Positions 9,281-18,880 of a stretch of 64,000 nt of DNA are shown here, in pieces. A program made the position numbers and the translations under genes. The notes below the pieces were generated by a model. It ran no database searches. It was not told where the DNA came from and saw only the letters and a program-made list of their open reading frames with translations. Source of the DNA: Roseiconus lacunae (lineage in GTDB: Bacteria > Planctomycetota > Planctomycetia > Pirellulales > Pirellulaceae); NCBI RefSeq assembly GCF_008312935.1, contig NZ_VSZO01000002.1:1-64000 (forward strand). The letters run 5' to 3'. Position 1 is the first letter of the stretch, and every line of letters starts with the position of its first letter.

Positions 9281-9733
9281 TCAGACGTTTTCGAAATCTT
9301 CGAAATCATCGAGTTCGATGTCTTCGTTTTCTTCTTCGTCTTTACCGGTGCTCAGACCGAACTCGTCACTGATTTCGTCGTCGATTTCGATTTCGTAGTC
9401 GTCGTTTAGCTCTTCTTCGAAATCGTCATCGAAGTCATCGTCGAAATCGTCTTCGTCGATGTCGTCAAAATCATCGAGGTCGTCGTCGTCATCGAGCCCG
9501 TCGTTGAATTCGTCGTCGACTTCCTCCCCCCCCATGTCGTCGAAGTCATCGCCGTCGTCGTCCATATCGTCGTCGTCATCATCATCGTCATCGTCGTCGT
9601 CCATGTCGGCGGCGACGGTGGGATTCGCGACCACGCCACCGGTTCTCCATCGTGGGGTGTCGCCAACACTTGGAATGACGGCAGCGTTCGAGGCCAAGCT
9701 TTTGGACACGGAATCGACTAGGGCAACACTCAT
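9281..9733 (-). CDS. Poly-aspartate acidic protein
   Basis: 150 residues from the ATG at 9733; the frame stays open to 9979, but that extension is Cys/Arg-rich and unlike the rest. Residues 1-40 (MSVALVDSVSKSLASNAAVI...) are ordinary. From about residue 43 the protein is nearly all Asp, Glu, Phe, Ile and Leu, including a run of 12 Asp and later repeats of DDFDD type. No membrane segment or export signal is visible. Such sequence is probably disordered and strongly charged, suited to binding cations or basic proteins, but no function can be assigned. The GAC/GAT repeats are prone to length change. It is convergent with the giant ATPase gene. Confidence 0.65.
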   Translation of the reverse strand: MSVALVDSVSKSLASNAAVIPSVGDTPRWRTGGVVANPTVAADMDDDDDDDDDDDDMDDDGDDFDDMGGEEVDDEFNDGLDDDDDLDDFDDIDEDDFDDDFDDDFEEELNDDYEIEIDDEISDEFGLSTGKDEEENEDIELDDFEDFENV

Positions 9734-10308
9734 CAAAAAACCGGAATGGATTGATATTCGGGGAGGGAAAGCGGGTAATGTAATCGGCTGGCCAGCGGAA
9801 GGAACCGGTTGGCGAATCGAAAAACCGCTGTTTGGACGGCAGGCGGCACCGTGGCAGCCGCCGCAATGGGTCGACTCAAACGAACGCAGGCGACGACTAA
9901 ATTGCAGGCAATTTGATTGCAGACAATGACCGGCAGCGACAGTTTGCGGCGGCAACGAGTGGATTAGCACACGTCGCAATGCCGATAAATCCGGTATCGG
10001 TGTGGACTGGGAATCGATTTACCTTCACTCAAGACCGGGAAAGCCCCGAAATTGGGAAGGTTCACCGGCATTTGACTTGCCAAATCATAGATCACCCTGG
10101 TCCGACGGACGCACATTTTGATACCTAAGCCAGTTCCGGCAAGTGACCCTGCGGAATTTTCGTCTTGTAACACGTTTTTGGCGTCCCAGTGGGAAGCCAG
10201 CTCGCCTGACAAGCCGTTTCGGATGCGAACCATTCCCCTCGTATCGAAACCCCGCGTGCAGATGGTCCGTTCCGGAGCGTTTTTGGTGCCTCAAACGAAG
10301 GACACGTC
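9734..10308. other. Intergenic region, divergent promoters expected
   Basis: 575 bases between the acidic protein (minus) and the LpoB-like gene (plus). If the longer start at 9979 is used for the acidic protein, the gap is 329 bases. I see no convincing ORF, hairpin or sigma-54 motif. It should contain promoters for both flanking genes. Confidence 0.4.
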
Positions 10309-11076
10309 ATGGATCGACGCCCCCGCCGCCTCTCTCGGCAACCCTTAATTGCCAGACTGTCTGCCATGCAGATCGGTCAAAGCATCGCTTTCGTCTTGGT
10401 TTTGACAGCAATCGGTGGATGTGCGGGACGGCAATACGGGCATCTGCTTGCCAATGACGACAAGGATTTAGTCGGCAGCCACGCCGCCGGGGCAGCGACC
10501 TGGAACCCGCTGGTGGAACAGTCCGTCGCGCAGTTGTTGTCACGATGCCCGCCTGATGTCCGCCCGGTCGCATTCGAAGCTTCCGATGACATGAACCTAG
10601 ATCCGCAAGCGATTAACGCCGCGTTGACGCCTGGACCGGCAACGATTTGTTTTGTCGGAATCGAAAACAAAAGTGCCGAAGAGTTGGGCGATTTCAAGGA
10701 CCAGCTCTACGAACAAATCGACAGCCAAATCAATTCAGGCTCGTATCGTGCCATCAGTCGACGCGTGGTCGAAACGGCGCTGCGTGAATGCCGTTTGCGT
10801 CCCGATTCGCTGTTTCTACCAGCCAATCGCGACGCCTTCACCGCGACGCTCGGCCGTAGCGGGACGCCGGTCGATTACTTGCTGTTCGCGACGATCACCA
10901 GCGGCACGACCGACCGCAATAAGACCAGCCAACGGGATTACCTGCTGACCTTGGAAATGGTCAACGTTCATAGCGGCGACTTTTTGAAGGAGTCGGCGAA
11001 GATCCGCAAAGGCTACTCGAAGACCCGAGCTGGCAAATGGTGGAACTACGGCCCCTTCGACCAAGGTGACGGTTGA
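10309..11076 (+). CDS. LpoB-like lipoprotein
   Basis: 255 residues, with an AAGGA-like site eight bases before the ATG; an internal Met at 10366 is a possible alternative start. A hydrophobic segment (IAFVLVLTAIGGC) ends in a lipobox. The mature domain follows the LpoB/YcfM pattern: a strand 'ATICFVGIENKSAEEL', then 'LYEQIDSQINSGSYRAISR' helix-strand, 'VDYLLFATITSG', and a final strand on metabolism of the signal 'YLLTLEMVNVHSGD'. In Enterobacteria LpoB is an outer-membrane activator of penicillin-binding protein 1b; that partner is not shown here. Its stop overlaps the next gene by four bases, so the two are probably translated together. Confidence 0.75.
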   Translation: MDRRPRRLSRQPLIARLSAMQIGQSIAFVLVLTAIGGCAGRQYGHLLANDDKDLVGSHAAGAATWNPLVEQSVAQLLSRCPPDVRPVAFEASDDMNLDPQAINAALTPGPATICFVGIENKSAEELGDFKDQLYEQIDSQINSGSYRAISRRVVETALRECRLRPDSLFLPANRDAFTATLGRSGTPVDYLLFATITSGTTDRNKTSQRDYLLTLEMVNVHSGDFLKESAKIRKGYSKTRAGKWWNYGPFDQGDG

Positions 11077-12488
11077 GTTCGTTAAAACGATCGATGTCGT
11101 TTCCGTTTCGACAATCACCGCAAGGTCTCCGTCGGCCGATCTGGCCACGGAGATTCACCCCACTGCCGCTCTTGGCCGCGATCGTTTTCTTCGCGGGATG
11201 CCGAGCGTCGGGGCCGCAATTGATTGATGCTCGCACCGCATTTCGCCAAGGCGACTTGCAAACCGCCGCTGAGACCCTCGAACAACTCTCCCAACAGCGT
11301 GGGAAGTTGAGAACGGTCAGCGAACTCGACTTGGCGATGGTCAAGCTCGCCCAGGGTCGGTCCGACGAAGCCGAATCGGACTTGCGTCTGTTACGTGATC
11401 GATTCGATACATCGACGCGTGTTGGCTTGGATGACGCCGCATCGCTGGCGGTCGACGATACCAAACGCGAGTTTCAACTGGCTGGTTACGAACAGGTCTT
11501 ACTTCGATCGATGCTGGCGATCACCGCACTTGCTTCGGACAGTGGTGACGCCGGCGCCTATTGTTTGCAGGCGCAAAGCTTGGCGAACGAGTTGACTGCC
11601 GAGGCAAAGTCGGACTCAGAGGCGAAGACCTTTTCGATCGCCCTAGCGCCGTACCTTCACGGGACGCTCCGTGAAGCGACGCACCAAAACTACGATGACG
11701 CGTTGCGTTCGTTTCGATTGGTCAGTGCGATCGAACCCTCGTTCTTGCCAGCTGCCGAGGACATCGCGCGGGTAGGCGACGGTGTTCACAGTCGATCCGG
11801 GCACGGTGTGGTTTACGTGATCGCATTTGTCGGCGCGGGACCTCAATTGATCGAAACGGTCGCACCGACCACAACCCAGTCGCTGCAGATCGCGTCGACG
11901 CTGGTACGTCACGTCAGTTTGAACGAAAACGGCGATGATGAGTCAGACAACGACACGATCGTGTTGCCAACGATTGCAGAGGTGAAAGTGCCTCAGGTCT
12001 ATGTGCCGCCGACGCAGATCTCGGCAGTCGGGGTCTCGATCGGACAAGGGCCGTTCCTCGGTGCGACACAGCCGCTCACCGACGTGGCTCGGCTGGCAAG
12101 CGAACGATTGGACGCCGAGATGCCGTGGATCATTGGCCGAGCCGTCGCCCGCCGGGCGTTGAAAGAAGCGAGTGTTTCGGCGGCCTCGAACATGATCGGG
12201 CTTAACGGTAATGCCGCATCTATTTTTCAGTTTGCCGCCGCGAATGCGTGGGCCGCGACCGAAAATGCCGACACACGATGTTGGTCGATGTTACCACGAG
12301 AATTCCAAGTCTTGCGTGCCGAATTGCCAGTCGGCAAGCACGCCATCGGCCTTTCGCCTCTTGGCCCCACCGGGCAAGCTTTTTCCGCATCGCACCAATC
12401 GAGCGTGGAGATTGTTGACGGACGAAACACCTACCTGTTCGTCTTTGCGCCCGAGTCCATTGTTTCCGTGGTGACCCCGGCGAGATAA
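11073..12488 (+). CDS. TPR-like lipoprotein (COG3014-like)
   Basis: 471 residues from a TTG at 11073 that overlaps the previous stop; ATG at 11094 is an alternative. Hydrophobic segment and lipobox 'FFAGC' near residue 42. Mature N-terminal part has tetratricopeptide-like helices ('ARTAFRQGDLQTAAETLEQL', 'AMVKLAQGRSDEAESDLRLL'). The C-terminal half is a beta-rich region followed by a Gly/Ala-rich helix that could reach a membrane. Similar proteins are commonly described as COG3014, and I recall them near LpoB-like genes, but I could not check this. It likely works with the lipoprotein encoded just before it at the cell envelope. Confidence 0.7.
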   Translation: MSSLKRSMSFPFRQSPQGLRRPIWPRRFTPLPLLAAIVFFAGCRASGPQLIDARTAFRQGDLQTAAETLEQLSQQRGKLRTVSELDLAMVKLAQGRSDEAESDLRLLRDRFDTSTRVGLDDAASLAVDDTKREFQLAGYEQVLLRSMLAITALASDSGDAGAYCLQAQSLANELTAEAKSDSEAKTFSIALAPYLHGTLREATHQNYDDALRSFRLVSAIEPSFLPAAEDIARVGDGVHSRSGHGVVYVIAFVGAGPQLIETVAPTTTQSLQIASTLVRHVSLNENGDDESDNDTIVLPTIAEVKVPQVYVPPTQISAVGVSIGQGPFLGATQPLTDVARLASERLDAEMPWIIGRAVARRALKEASVSAASNMIGLNGNAASIFQFAAANAWAATENADTRCWSMLPREFQVLRAELPVGKHAIGLSPLGPTGQAFSASHQSSVEIVDGRNTYLFVFAPESIVSVVTPAR

Positions 12489-12528
12489 GATAGCCGGAAA
12501 ATTCTGCCACAAGAGACTGCGAAACGCG

Positions 12529-13512
12529 ATGAATGACACACCGGGATCGGCGTCCTTTGTGATCCCTACGATGAACGAAGAAGACACGATCGCGACGCTG
12601 GTCGAACAGATTGATGCGGTTTGCGGTGAACTGGGACTACGGCATGACATCCTGTTCGTTGACGACGGTTCGACCGACCAAACCTGGCCACGAATCGTCG
12701 AACTGGCGGAACGTTTGGACCATGTGCGAGGCTTCCGCTTTCGACGAAACTTTGGCAAAGCTGCCGCGCTAGCTGCCGGATTCGCGCGTGCCGAAGGAGA
12801 GGTTGTCTTCACCCTGGATGCGGACCTTCAAGACGACCCGGTCGAGATCCCGAAGTTCCTCGATAAACTGGCCGAAGGCAACGATGTGGTCAGCGGATGG
12901 AAACAAAAACGCAACGACCCGCTGGACAAAACGCTGCCCAGCAAGGTGTTTAACTGGTTGGTCAGTCGATTGACCGGCGTGAAATTGAACGATCATAACT
13001 GCGGCTTCAAAGCCTATCGCCAAGCGGTCACCAAAGACGTCACGCTGTACGGCGAACGCCATCGATTTGTACCGGTGTTGGCCGCCGCCCGCGGGTGGCG
13101 AATCGGCGAAGTACCGGTCGTCCATCATGCCCGCCAATTTGGCCAGAGCAAGTACGGTGTGTCGCGTTTGGCCAAAGGTTTTCTTGACCTGCTATCGATC
13201 TTCTTTTTAACGACCTTTGGCAAACGCCCGTTCCACTTTATCGGTGCGATCGGAATGCTCTTCTTCATCACCGGTGGGTTGGGCATGGTGTACCTTTCGT
13301 GCCACCGCATTTTGTCTTGGCAAATCGAGTCATTAGAAGATTTCCATCTGCATCGATCGCCGCTGTTTTATTACTGCATCACCGCGCTGCTGCTGGGGTC
13401 ACAGTTGTTTTTAGCGGGTCTGTTGTCGGAGTTAATCGTATCGCTGTCAGAGCACTCCAAGTCGCCATACAGCATCGCCGAAGAAACGGAGACGACCGAT
13501 GAGCGAGGTTGA
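12529..13512 (+). CDS. GT2 polyprenyl-phosphate glycosyltransferase
   Basis: 327 residues. The first 230 form a GT-A fold of the dolichol/undecaprenyl-phosphate sugar transferase type: 'VIPTMNEEDTI' at the N-terminus, 'LFVDDGSTD' for nucleotide binding, 'LDADLQDDP' as the DxD-like site, and 'GFKAYR' further on. Two membrane helices follow (about 240-265 and 285-315), as in GtrB/ArnC/DPM1 relatives. It probably makes a lipid-linked sugar on the cytoplasmic face. The donor sugar cannot be told from sequence. The next gene overlaps by 14 bases and encodes a polytopic membrane protein, a usual partner that could use the lipid-linked sugar. Confidence 0.9.
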   Translation: MNDTPGSASFVIPTMNEEDTIATLVEQIDAVCGELGLRHDILFVDDGSTDQTWPRIVELAERLDHVRGFRFRRNFGKAAALAAGFARAEGEVVFTLDADLQDDPVEIPKFLDKLAEGNDVVSGWKQKRNDPLDKTLPSKVFNWLVSRLTGVKLNDHNCGFKAYRQAVTKDVTLYGERHRFVPVLAAARGWRIGEVPVVHHARQFGQSKYGVSRLAKGFLDLLSIFFLTTFGKRPFHFIGAIGMLFFITGGLGMVYLSCHRILSWQIESLEDFHLHRSPLFYYCITALLLGSQLFLAGLLSELIVSLSEHSKSPYSIAEETETTDERG

Positions 13513-15070
13513 CCCCAATTCGAAAGGCGTTCGCGGAATCTACGCGCTGTTGATCATCGCGACCCTGGCCGTCGTGTCGGGGCGAATCGCGGTTGTAATC
13601 AGCCGCGAAGGCGACACGGCATTCCTGAGCGCAAATGATCGTTCGCGGTGGTGCACCATCGCCGCGTTGGTCGAATATGGCACCTACGAAATCGACGACT
13701 ACCTGAACCGTCGCGGTGCCAAACAAAACCGTCGTCCGTGGGCCACGATTGACTTGGTGCGGCACGTCGGCGACGACGGAAAGCTGCATTACTACAGCAG
13801 TAAGCCGCCGCTGTTGCCGACAATTTATGCCGGTGTCTACTACTGTGTGGCCAATACGATGGGGATGTGGCTGAGTGACCAGCCGATCTACTTGGGACGT
13901 GTCATCTTGTGGTTGGTTAATGTACCGACGCTGGCAATCTATCTGCTGGCAACGATCTTCTCGGTCGATCGACTGTCGTTGCGTCCGTGGGCGAAGTGTT
14001 TTCTTGCCACCGCGACTTGCCTGGGAACGATGCTGCTTCCTTTTTCGATCTCGCTTAGCAATCACCTGCCCGCGGCGGCATCGGCGGCAACGGTGATGGC
14101 AATTTATGTCGGATCGATGGACCGCAAATTAGGCTTCGGTTGGTGGCTGCTGGCCGGTTTGGCAGGAGGTTTTTTGGCTGCCAACGAACTTCCGGCACTT
14201 TCGATGACGGTGTTCTTTGGCGGGTTGCTCTTGCTGGTCCGACGCGAAGGATTGGTCGGATATACACTGGGGGTCGTGGTCGTCGCCGTTGCGTTTTTCG
14301 GCACCAACTGGATTGCCCACCATAGCTTGCGTCCCCCTTACACCCACCGTGGCAACGGACCGATCATCGCGGCACGAGCGACGTCGCCGGATCAGACGCC
14401 TGAAGCGACAAAGGCTTGGCTGGTCGAACAATCACTGGCAAGCAATTCGTCCACCGTCCAGCAATTCGAATCGCGCGAACCGAATCGTCGACGTGTCCTC
14501 GTCGATGGGTCGCAACAGTACGCATTGATTCGTCATCCCAATGGCTCGACTGAACTGCGGCACTGGGATGATTGGTATGACTATCCCAGCAGCTATTGGG
14601 TCGACGGTCGACGCAGGGGCGTCGATCTTGGTGAACCCTCACGCTTGGTTTATTTCGCCAACATGACCATCGGTCACTATGGGCTGTTCTCGCTGACGCC
14701 ATTGTGGTGCCTGGTTCCCTTTGGTCTGGCAGGACTGTTTCGAGTTGAGCGCCGCGAACATCAACTGTTGCTAGCAGCTATCGGAACCGCGTCGATCGTC
14801 TGCATCGCATTTTATGTGATGCGCCCGGAAATCGATCGCAACTATGGCGGCGTCAGCGTGTGCTTTCGTTGGATGCTTTGGTTCGCACCGCTTTGGCTGT
14901 TAACGCTCAGTCACCCGGTAAACTGGCTATCGGAGAGAAACTGGGGAAGAGGCCTCGCGTTATTGTTGCTTGCATTCAGCGTGTTCTCAGTCTCGACCGC
15001 ACTGCAAGGCCCCTGGCAGTCCCCTTGGCTGTACCGTTTCTGGCAGTTTTTGGGGTGGATTACAGCCTGA
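13499..15070 (+). CDS. Polytopic membrane protein, possible glycosyltransferase
   Basis: 523 residues with roughly ten hydrophobic helices, one near the N-terminus (IYALLIIATLAVVSGRIAVV) and the rest grouped around 115-265 and 385-515. A soluble loop of about 120 residues lies between them (about 270-390). The first loop has acidic residues and 'SSKPPLLPTIYAGVY', reminiscent of the 'KPPL' loop in ArnT/PMT-family (GT39/GT83) enzymes that transfer sugars from lipid carriers. The 14-base overlap with the GT2 gene supports a shared pathway. Family assignment is tentative. Confidence 0.7.
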   Translation: MSEVDPNSKGVRGIYALLIIATLAVVSGRIAVVISREGDTAFLSANDRSRWCTIAALVEYGTYEIDDYLNRRGAKQNRRPWATIDLVRHVGDDGKLHYYSSKPPLLPTIYAGVYYCVANTMGMWLSDQPIYLGRVILWLVNVPTLAIYLLATIFSVDRLSLRPWAKCFLATATCLGTMLLPFSISLSNHLPAAASAATVMAIYVGSMDRKLGFGWWLLAGLAGGFLAANELPALSMTVFFGGLLLLVRREGLVGYTLGVVVVAVAFFGTNWIAHHSLRPPYTHRGNGPIIAARATSPDQTPEATKAWLVEQSLASNSSTVQQFESREPNRRRVLVDGSQQYALIRHPNGSTELRHWDDWYDYPSSYWVDGRRRGVDLGEPSRLVYFANMTIGHYGLFSLTPLWCLVPFGLAGLFRVERREHQLLLAAIGTASIVCIAFYVMRPEIDRNYGGVSVCFRWMLWFAPLWLLTLSHPVNWLSERNWGRGLALLLLAFSVFSVSTALQGPWQSPWLYRFWQFLGWITA

Positions 15071-15201
15071 AGCGGGCACTAGTATCTGTGCTTTGATGGC
15101 AGCGGTCTCGGCCGCACCGGATGCAGGTTTCGTCCCCCCAAGTCGACGGCGGGGCGACGGCTTAGCAAGTCTCCCCCCCCTCGTCATAGAATCGTAAACG
15201 C

Positions 15202-18200
15202 GTGAACGGCAAGGACGCCGAATCGATCAAACGTGCGCCAACGGGAAAGACGTCTCGTTGGATGGTGGTCGTTTTGTTGATTGCGGCGATCGTTTTCCTG
15301 GTTCGCTTCATTGGCCCCCAGACCGTCGGAAACCAAATTCGGCGTCATGCGCAGGATATACTCCGCGAGAAGTATCCAGGACTGGAAGTCAGCATTGGTC
15401 ACGGCCGGGTCGAACCGAGTGTCGGTCTGATTCTCGAAGACATCCGTCTGGGTGTGCCAACCGAACACGTTTCGGCGATTCCGGTAATCGAACAAGCGAT
15501 CGAACGACTAGGCCTAACCGATGGCCCTTCGCGGGAGCTTCTGCGGATCGACCGGGTGGTCGTATTTGCGAAAGCCGACTTGGCAAAATTGCTCGACAAG
15601 GAAAACCCGATTGTCACCAAGCGGGTGTTGATCAGTGGGGTTCGCGGGCATGCTTGGTTGGAATCGGACGGAAAACTTTCCTTGGAACGGTTATATCCGC
15701 CCCCGAAATTTGGCGACGATATCTGCCCCCGACTTGAGATCCGCAACGCCCAACTTACTTACGAATCGAAGGTCGAAGGCAGTCGTCCGATTCAGGTCGA
15801 CGTGACGAAGGCGGTGATGCTCAATCATGTCGTCACCCACGACACCGGGAACACATCCCAGGCGGTTGCGTGCAAGACATCGATCCAAGCCATCGGCGCG
15901 TCGACGCTCGCCGACAGCTTTAGTGTCCAGATGGACTTGGTCGGACGCAGCGGCAAAGTATCGTGCGACATCAAGGGTGCCCGCTTCGACGGGAACCTAG
16001 TCGATCAGATCCCGCCACCGTACCGAGAGCGACTCAAATCGATCGAACACGTTCGTGGTCTGCAACTGACTGCCGACACCACCGTGACGGCAGATCTACG
16101 CTCTGGAAAGCTTGGCGGTGTGAACGTCGAAAGCAAAGTTCACAGCGGTTCCTTTCATCACCCCGCGTCGGTCATGCCGGTCCAGGGAATTCGTGGAATC
16201 GTGACCGCATCGATCAATGAAACCGGTCACCCCAAGGTCCGTTTCGACGCCTGCCAAGGTTATTGGGGTGAAGCGCGTTTGGTATTCGGTGGCCAGATCG
16301 AAGCGATGACCGGAGTCGCTGGTTTTGCCAATTCAACCACGTCGGCGAACACATCGTTCGCTCTGGATCGACTTCGCGGCGGAGTAGACGTTTCGGTCTA
16401 TGACTTGATGCTCGATCAGCGATTCGCCGCGGTGATCCCGGAGAAGCTAAAGGACGGCTGGAGGAAACTGGAACCGAGTGGCATGATCGATGTCCCGCGG
16501 GCTCGCTTTGATCTGATCGCGGGCAAGATTGAAACCAGTGCCGAACTTCGCTGCAAAGGCGTCGACATTAATTTTGACAAGTTTCCCTACCCCGTACGTC
16601 AGCTCAGCGGAACGGTGACCGTCGATTCAGGTCGTTTAAAAAGCACGTTGATGAGCGGGCGAGTGGGCGGCCGCTTGATGCAGTGCCTCTTTGACGTTCC
16701 CTCAAAGCCTCAGCCCCGCGAGCCGATGGTCTTTTCCGTCGCCATGGACGCCCCGATCGCGATCAACAATGACTTGCTAAACGCGTTGACGCCGCGTGGA
16801 GAATCGACGACTAAACTGGAGCAGTTCGTTCGCTCACTCAATCCACTCGGTGGAGTTCACCTGGTCCGCGGAACGTTGCGGACAGACGCCGATGGCAGCA
16901 AGCATCGGAATTTCGAATTGCAGATTAGCGATGGAACGTTGCGATTCGATCATTTCCCTTATCCGCTTCACAACGTCACGGGAAACATCCAAGTTCAGGA
17001 TCACTTGGTTAAGCTGACGGGATTCCAGGGCGCCAATTCCAACGGCGGACTGATTCAGTGTGATGGCACATACCGCATGCCAATCCCACGGGAACAGCAG
17101 GGCGGGCCGGCGACACCGCGAACGGCTCCCCCCGGTGACGCGATGGAGTTGAACTTTGACGCGATGAGTATCGCCCTTGATGAAGCCTTGCGGAGGGCGC
17201 TTCCGGAAACATCACAGGAGACTTGGGATAGTTTGGCACCCAGTGGTGTGCTTGATCAGCTAAAAATCAATGTCGTCCGCCGCGGTCATGGGACACCGCT
17301 AGATCTAGGCGTTGTCGCGCGGCAGTACGATCATCACCAAGTGGGCGCGGAAACCCTGCGTCTGCAACCGAGATCGTTACCGTACCGTTTGGATATCACG
17401 CAGGGGTTGATGCGGTATGAAAAGGGCAGCGTCTACATCGATTCGGTTCATGCCGAACACGGCGGCACGAACGTTTCTGCCGACGGCAGTTGTAAACGCA
17501 TTTCTGATGGGCGTTGGCTGTTGGCGATCGACGTTCACAACGGCAGTCGGCTCGTTCCGGATGCGGAACTCGCCGCCGCGCTCCCCGAGCAAATGAGGGC
17601 AGCGGTTCGCGAACTGAATCTGCGCGGACCGGTCGGATTAAGCGGATTGACCGAGACCTTGCTTTCTGATGCGACACACCCCGATCCGGTATTTGGTTGG
17701 GACTTAAAGCTACAACTTGAAGGCAACCGCATCGGTGACGTTGGTCCTGTCCATTCGTTGCGAGGTGAACTGGACATCCGTGGCCGCAAAGACGCCTCCG
17801 GCATTTCTGCCCAAGGCGAAGTCCAGATCGATTCGATGCACGTCGACGAATTACAAATCACACAGATCCGCGGGCCATTCCAAATCCGTGACGAGCGTCT
17901 GCGTTTGGGTCTCCGCCAAACCGGTACGGCGGAGGCACGACCGATCGAAGGGCAATTGTTTGACGGTAGTTTGCGTGTTGATGGACTGATGACATTGTCC
18001 GACGCAAGTTTTAACGTCCAGATGTCACTCGCCGATGCTTCCGTTCCCGTCGCACTTTCCGAACTCGGGCAAGCCGAACAGGCGCTTGCCGGAACGCTTG
18101 ACGCGAACATGAACCTTGAAGGCGTGCTCGGAACGCGGGACCTGCTGCGAGGACGCGGCAAAGCGACAATCGGCGGCGCGAACCTATATCAGTTGCCGGT

Positions 18201-18621
18201 CTTGGTCCAGCTACTCAATGTGCTCTCAATCACTCCCAACGAAGAATCTGCGTTCACCAACGCCGAGATCGATTACACGTTGATCGAGGACCAAGTCGAG
18301 TTCAACAACTTGAAACTCTGGGGCAGCCTGATCGCACTTCACGGCAGCGGAACGATGGACCGACGCCGCAACATCGACCTGACGTTCAATACACGCGTCT
18401 CGCCCCGGAACACCTTCACTCGAATCCTCCGACCGCTCGCTGCCGATCGCTACACGCTGTGGACGGTCGAAGTCGCCGGGCCGATCAACGACCCGACGAT
18501 CCAGCGAAAGGCACTTGAGAACGTCGGCCTGCGGTTCGAAAAACTGTTCGAAGGCATGACCCCACCGCGCGAGCCGAAGCGAAAAGATCGCACGGCAGGC
18601 GTCGGCAGAATGCTGCAGTGA
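15202..18621 (+). CDS. AsmA-like giant envelope protein
   Basis: 1139 residues from a GTG at 15202. One N-terminal membrane helix (WMVVVLLIAAIVFLVRFIG, about 19-37) anchors a very long beta-rich region with repeated short strands. The last 200 residues ('GRGKATIGGANLYQLPVLVQ', 'LWGSLIALHGSGTMDRRRNI') match the AsmA C-terminal pattern. AsmA/TamB/YhdP-type proteins are bridge-like proteins thought to move lipid between inner and outer membranes. It lies 131 bases after the membrane protein gene and may share its transcript. A second AsmA-like protein is encoded at 29145-32069. Confidence 0.85.
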   Translation: MNGKDAESIKRAPTGKTSRWMVVVLLIAAIVFLVRFIGPQTVGNQIRRHAQDILREKYPGLEVSIGHGRVEPSVGLILEDIRLGVPTEHVSAIPVIEQAIERLGLTDGPSRELLRIDRVVVFAKADLAKLLDKENPIVTKRVLISGVRGHAWLESDGKLSLERLYPPPKFGDDICPRLEIRNAQLTYESKVEGSRPIQVDVTKAVMLNHVVTHDTGNTSQAVACKTSIQAIGASTLADSFSVQMDLVGRSGKVSCDIKGARFDGNLVDQIPPPYRERLKSIEHVRGLQLTADTTVTADLRSGKLGGVNVESKVHSGSFHHPASVMPVQGIRGIVTASINETGHPKVRFDACQGYWGEARLVFGGQIEAMTGVAGFANSTTSANTSFALDRLRGGVDVSVYDLMLDQRFAAVIPEKLKDGWRKLEPSGMIDVPRARFDLIAGKIETSAELRCKGVDINFDKFPYPVRQLSGTVTVDSGRLKSTLMSGRVGGRLMQCLFDVPSKPQPREPMVFSVAMDAPIAINNDLLNALTPRGESTTKLEQFVRSLNPLGGVHLVRGTLRTDADGSKHRNFELQISDGTLRFDHFPYPLHNVTGNIQVQDHLVKLTGFQGANSNGGLIQCDGTYRMPIPREQQGGPATPRTAPPGDAMELNFDAMSIALDEALRRALPETSQETWDSLAPSGVLDQLKINVVRRGHGTPLDLGVVARQYDHHQVGAETLRLQPRSLPYRLDITQGLMRYEKGSVYIDSVHAEHGGTNVSADGSCKRISDGRWLLAIDVHNGSRLVPDAELAAALPEQMRAAVRELNLRGPVGLSGLTETLLSDATHPDPVFGWDLKLQLEGNRIGDVGPVHSLRGELDIRGRKDASGISAQGEVQIDSMHVDELQITQIRGPFQIRDERLRLGLRQTGTAEARPIEGQLFDGSLRVDGLMTLSDASFNVQMSLADASVPVALSELGQAEQALAGTLDANMNLEGVLGTRDLLRGRGKATIGGANLYQLPVLVQLLNVLSITPNEESAFTNAEIDYTLIEDQVEFNNLKLWGSLIALHGSGTMDRRRNIDLTFNTRVSPRNTFTRILRPLAADRYTLWTVEVAGPINDPTIQRKALENVGLRFEKLFEGMTPPREPKRKDRTAGVGRMLQ

Positions 18622-18640
18622 TCGTAACCGGTCGGTCGGA

Positions 18641-18880
18641 CTAGCTGACTTCGACGCAGTTACAAACCTGGCCCAAAACGCCCGCTTGGCGAATGGCCGG
18701 TACCAACGCTTGTTTCAGTGCTACCGTTGGCAACTGACCACGAAGTACAATTCGTGATCCTTCCATTGTGATATCCAATTCCATCCGAAACTCGGCGAGT
18801 TCGCGGTGATTCGACAAAACAGAGTCGATTCGGTGGATCGTTTGGGCGCTACGCCCATCGCGTGTGATCGTGGTAGCCAT
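18641..18880 (-). CDS. Small BON-domain protein
   Basis: 79 residues with one BON domain and no signal peptide: helix 'HRIDSVLSNHRELAEF', strand 'ELDITMEGSRIVLRGQLPT' and a C-terminal helix followed by 'GQVCNCVEVS'. BON domains bind lipids or act in stress and transport proteins (OsmY, Kbp). The 'CNC' near the end is unusual. It is convergent with the AsmA gene (19 bases between stops). No upstream sigma-54 motif was found. Confidence 0.75.
   Translation of the reverse strand: MATTITRDGRSAQTIHRIDSVLSNHRELAEFRMELDITMEGSRIVLRGQLPTVALKQALVPAIRQAGVLGQVCNCVEVS

Noticed and set aside
9459-9929. Ser-rich plus-strand ORF opposite the acidic protein
   Set aside because: Its Ser runs are the complement of the Asp codons; no start signal or motif.
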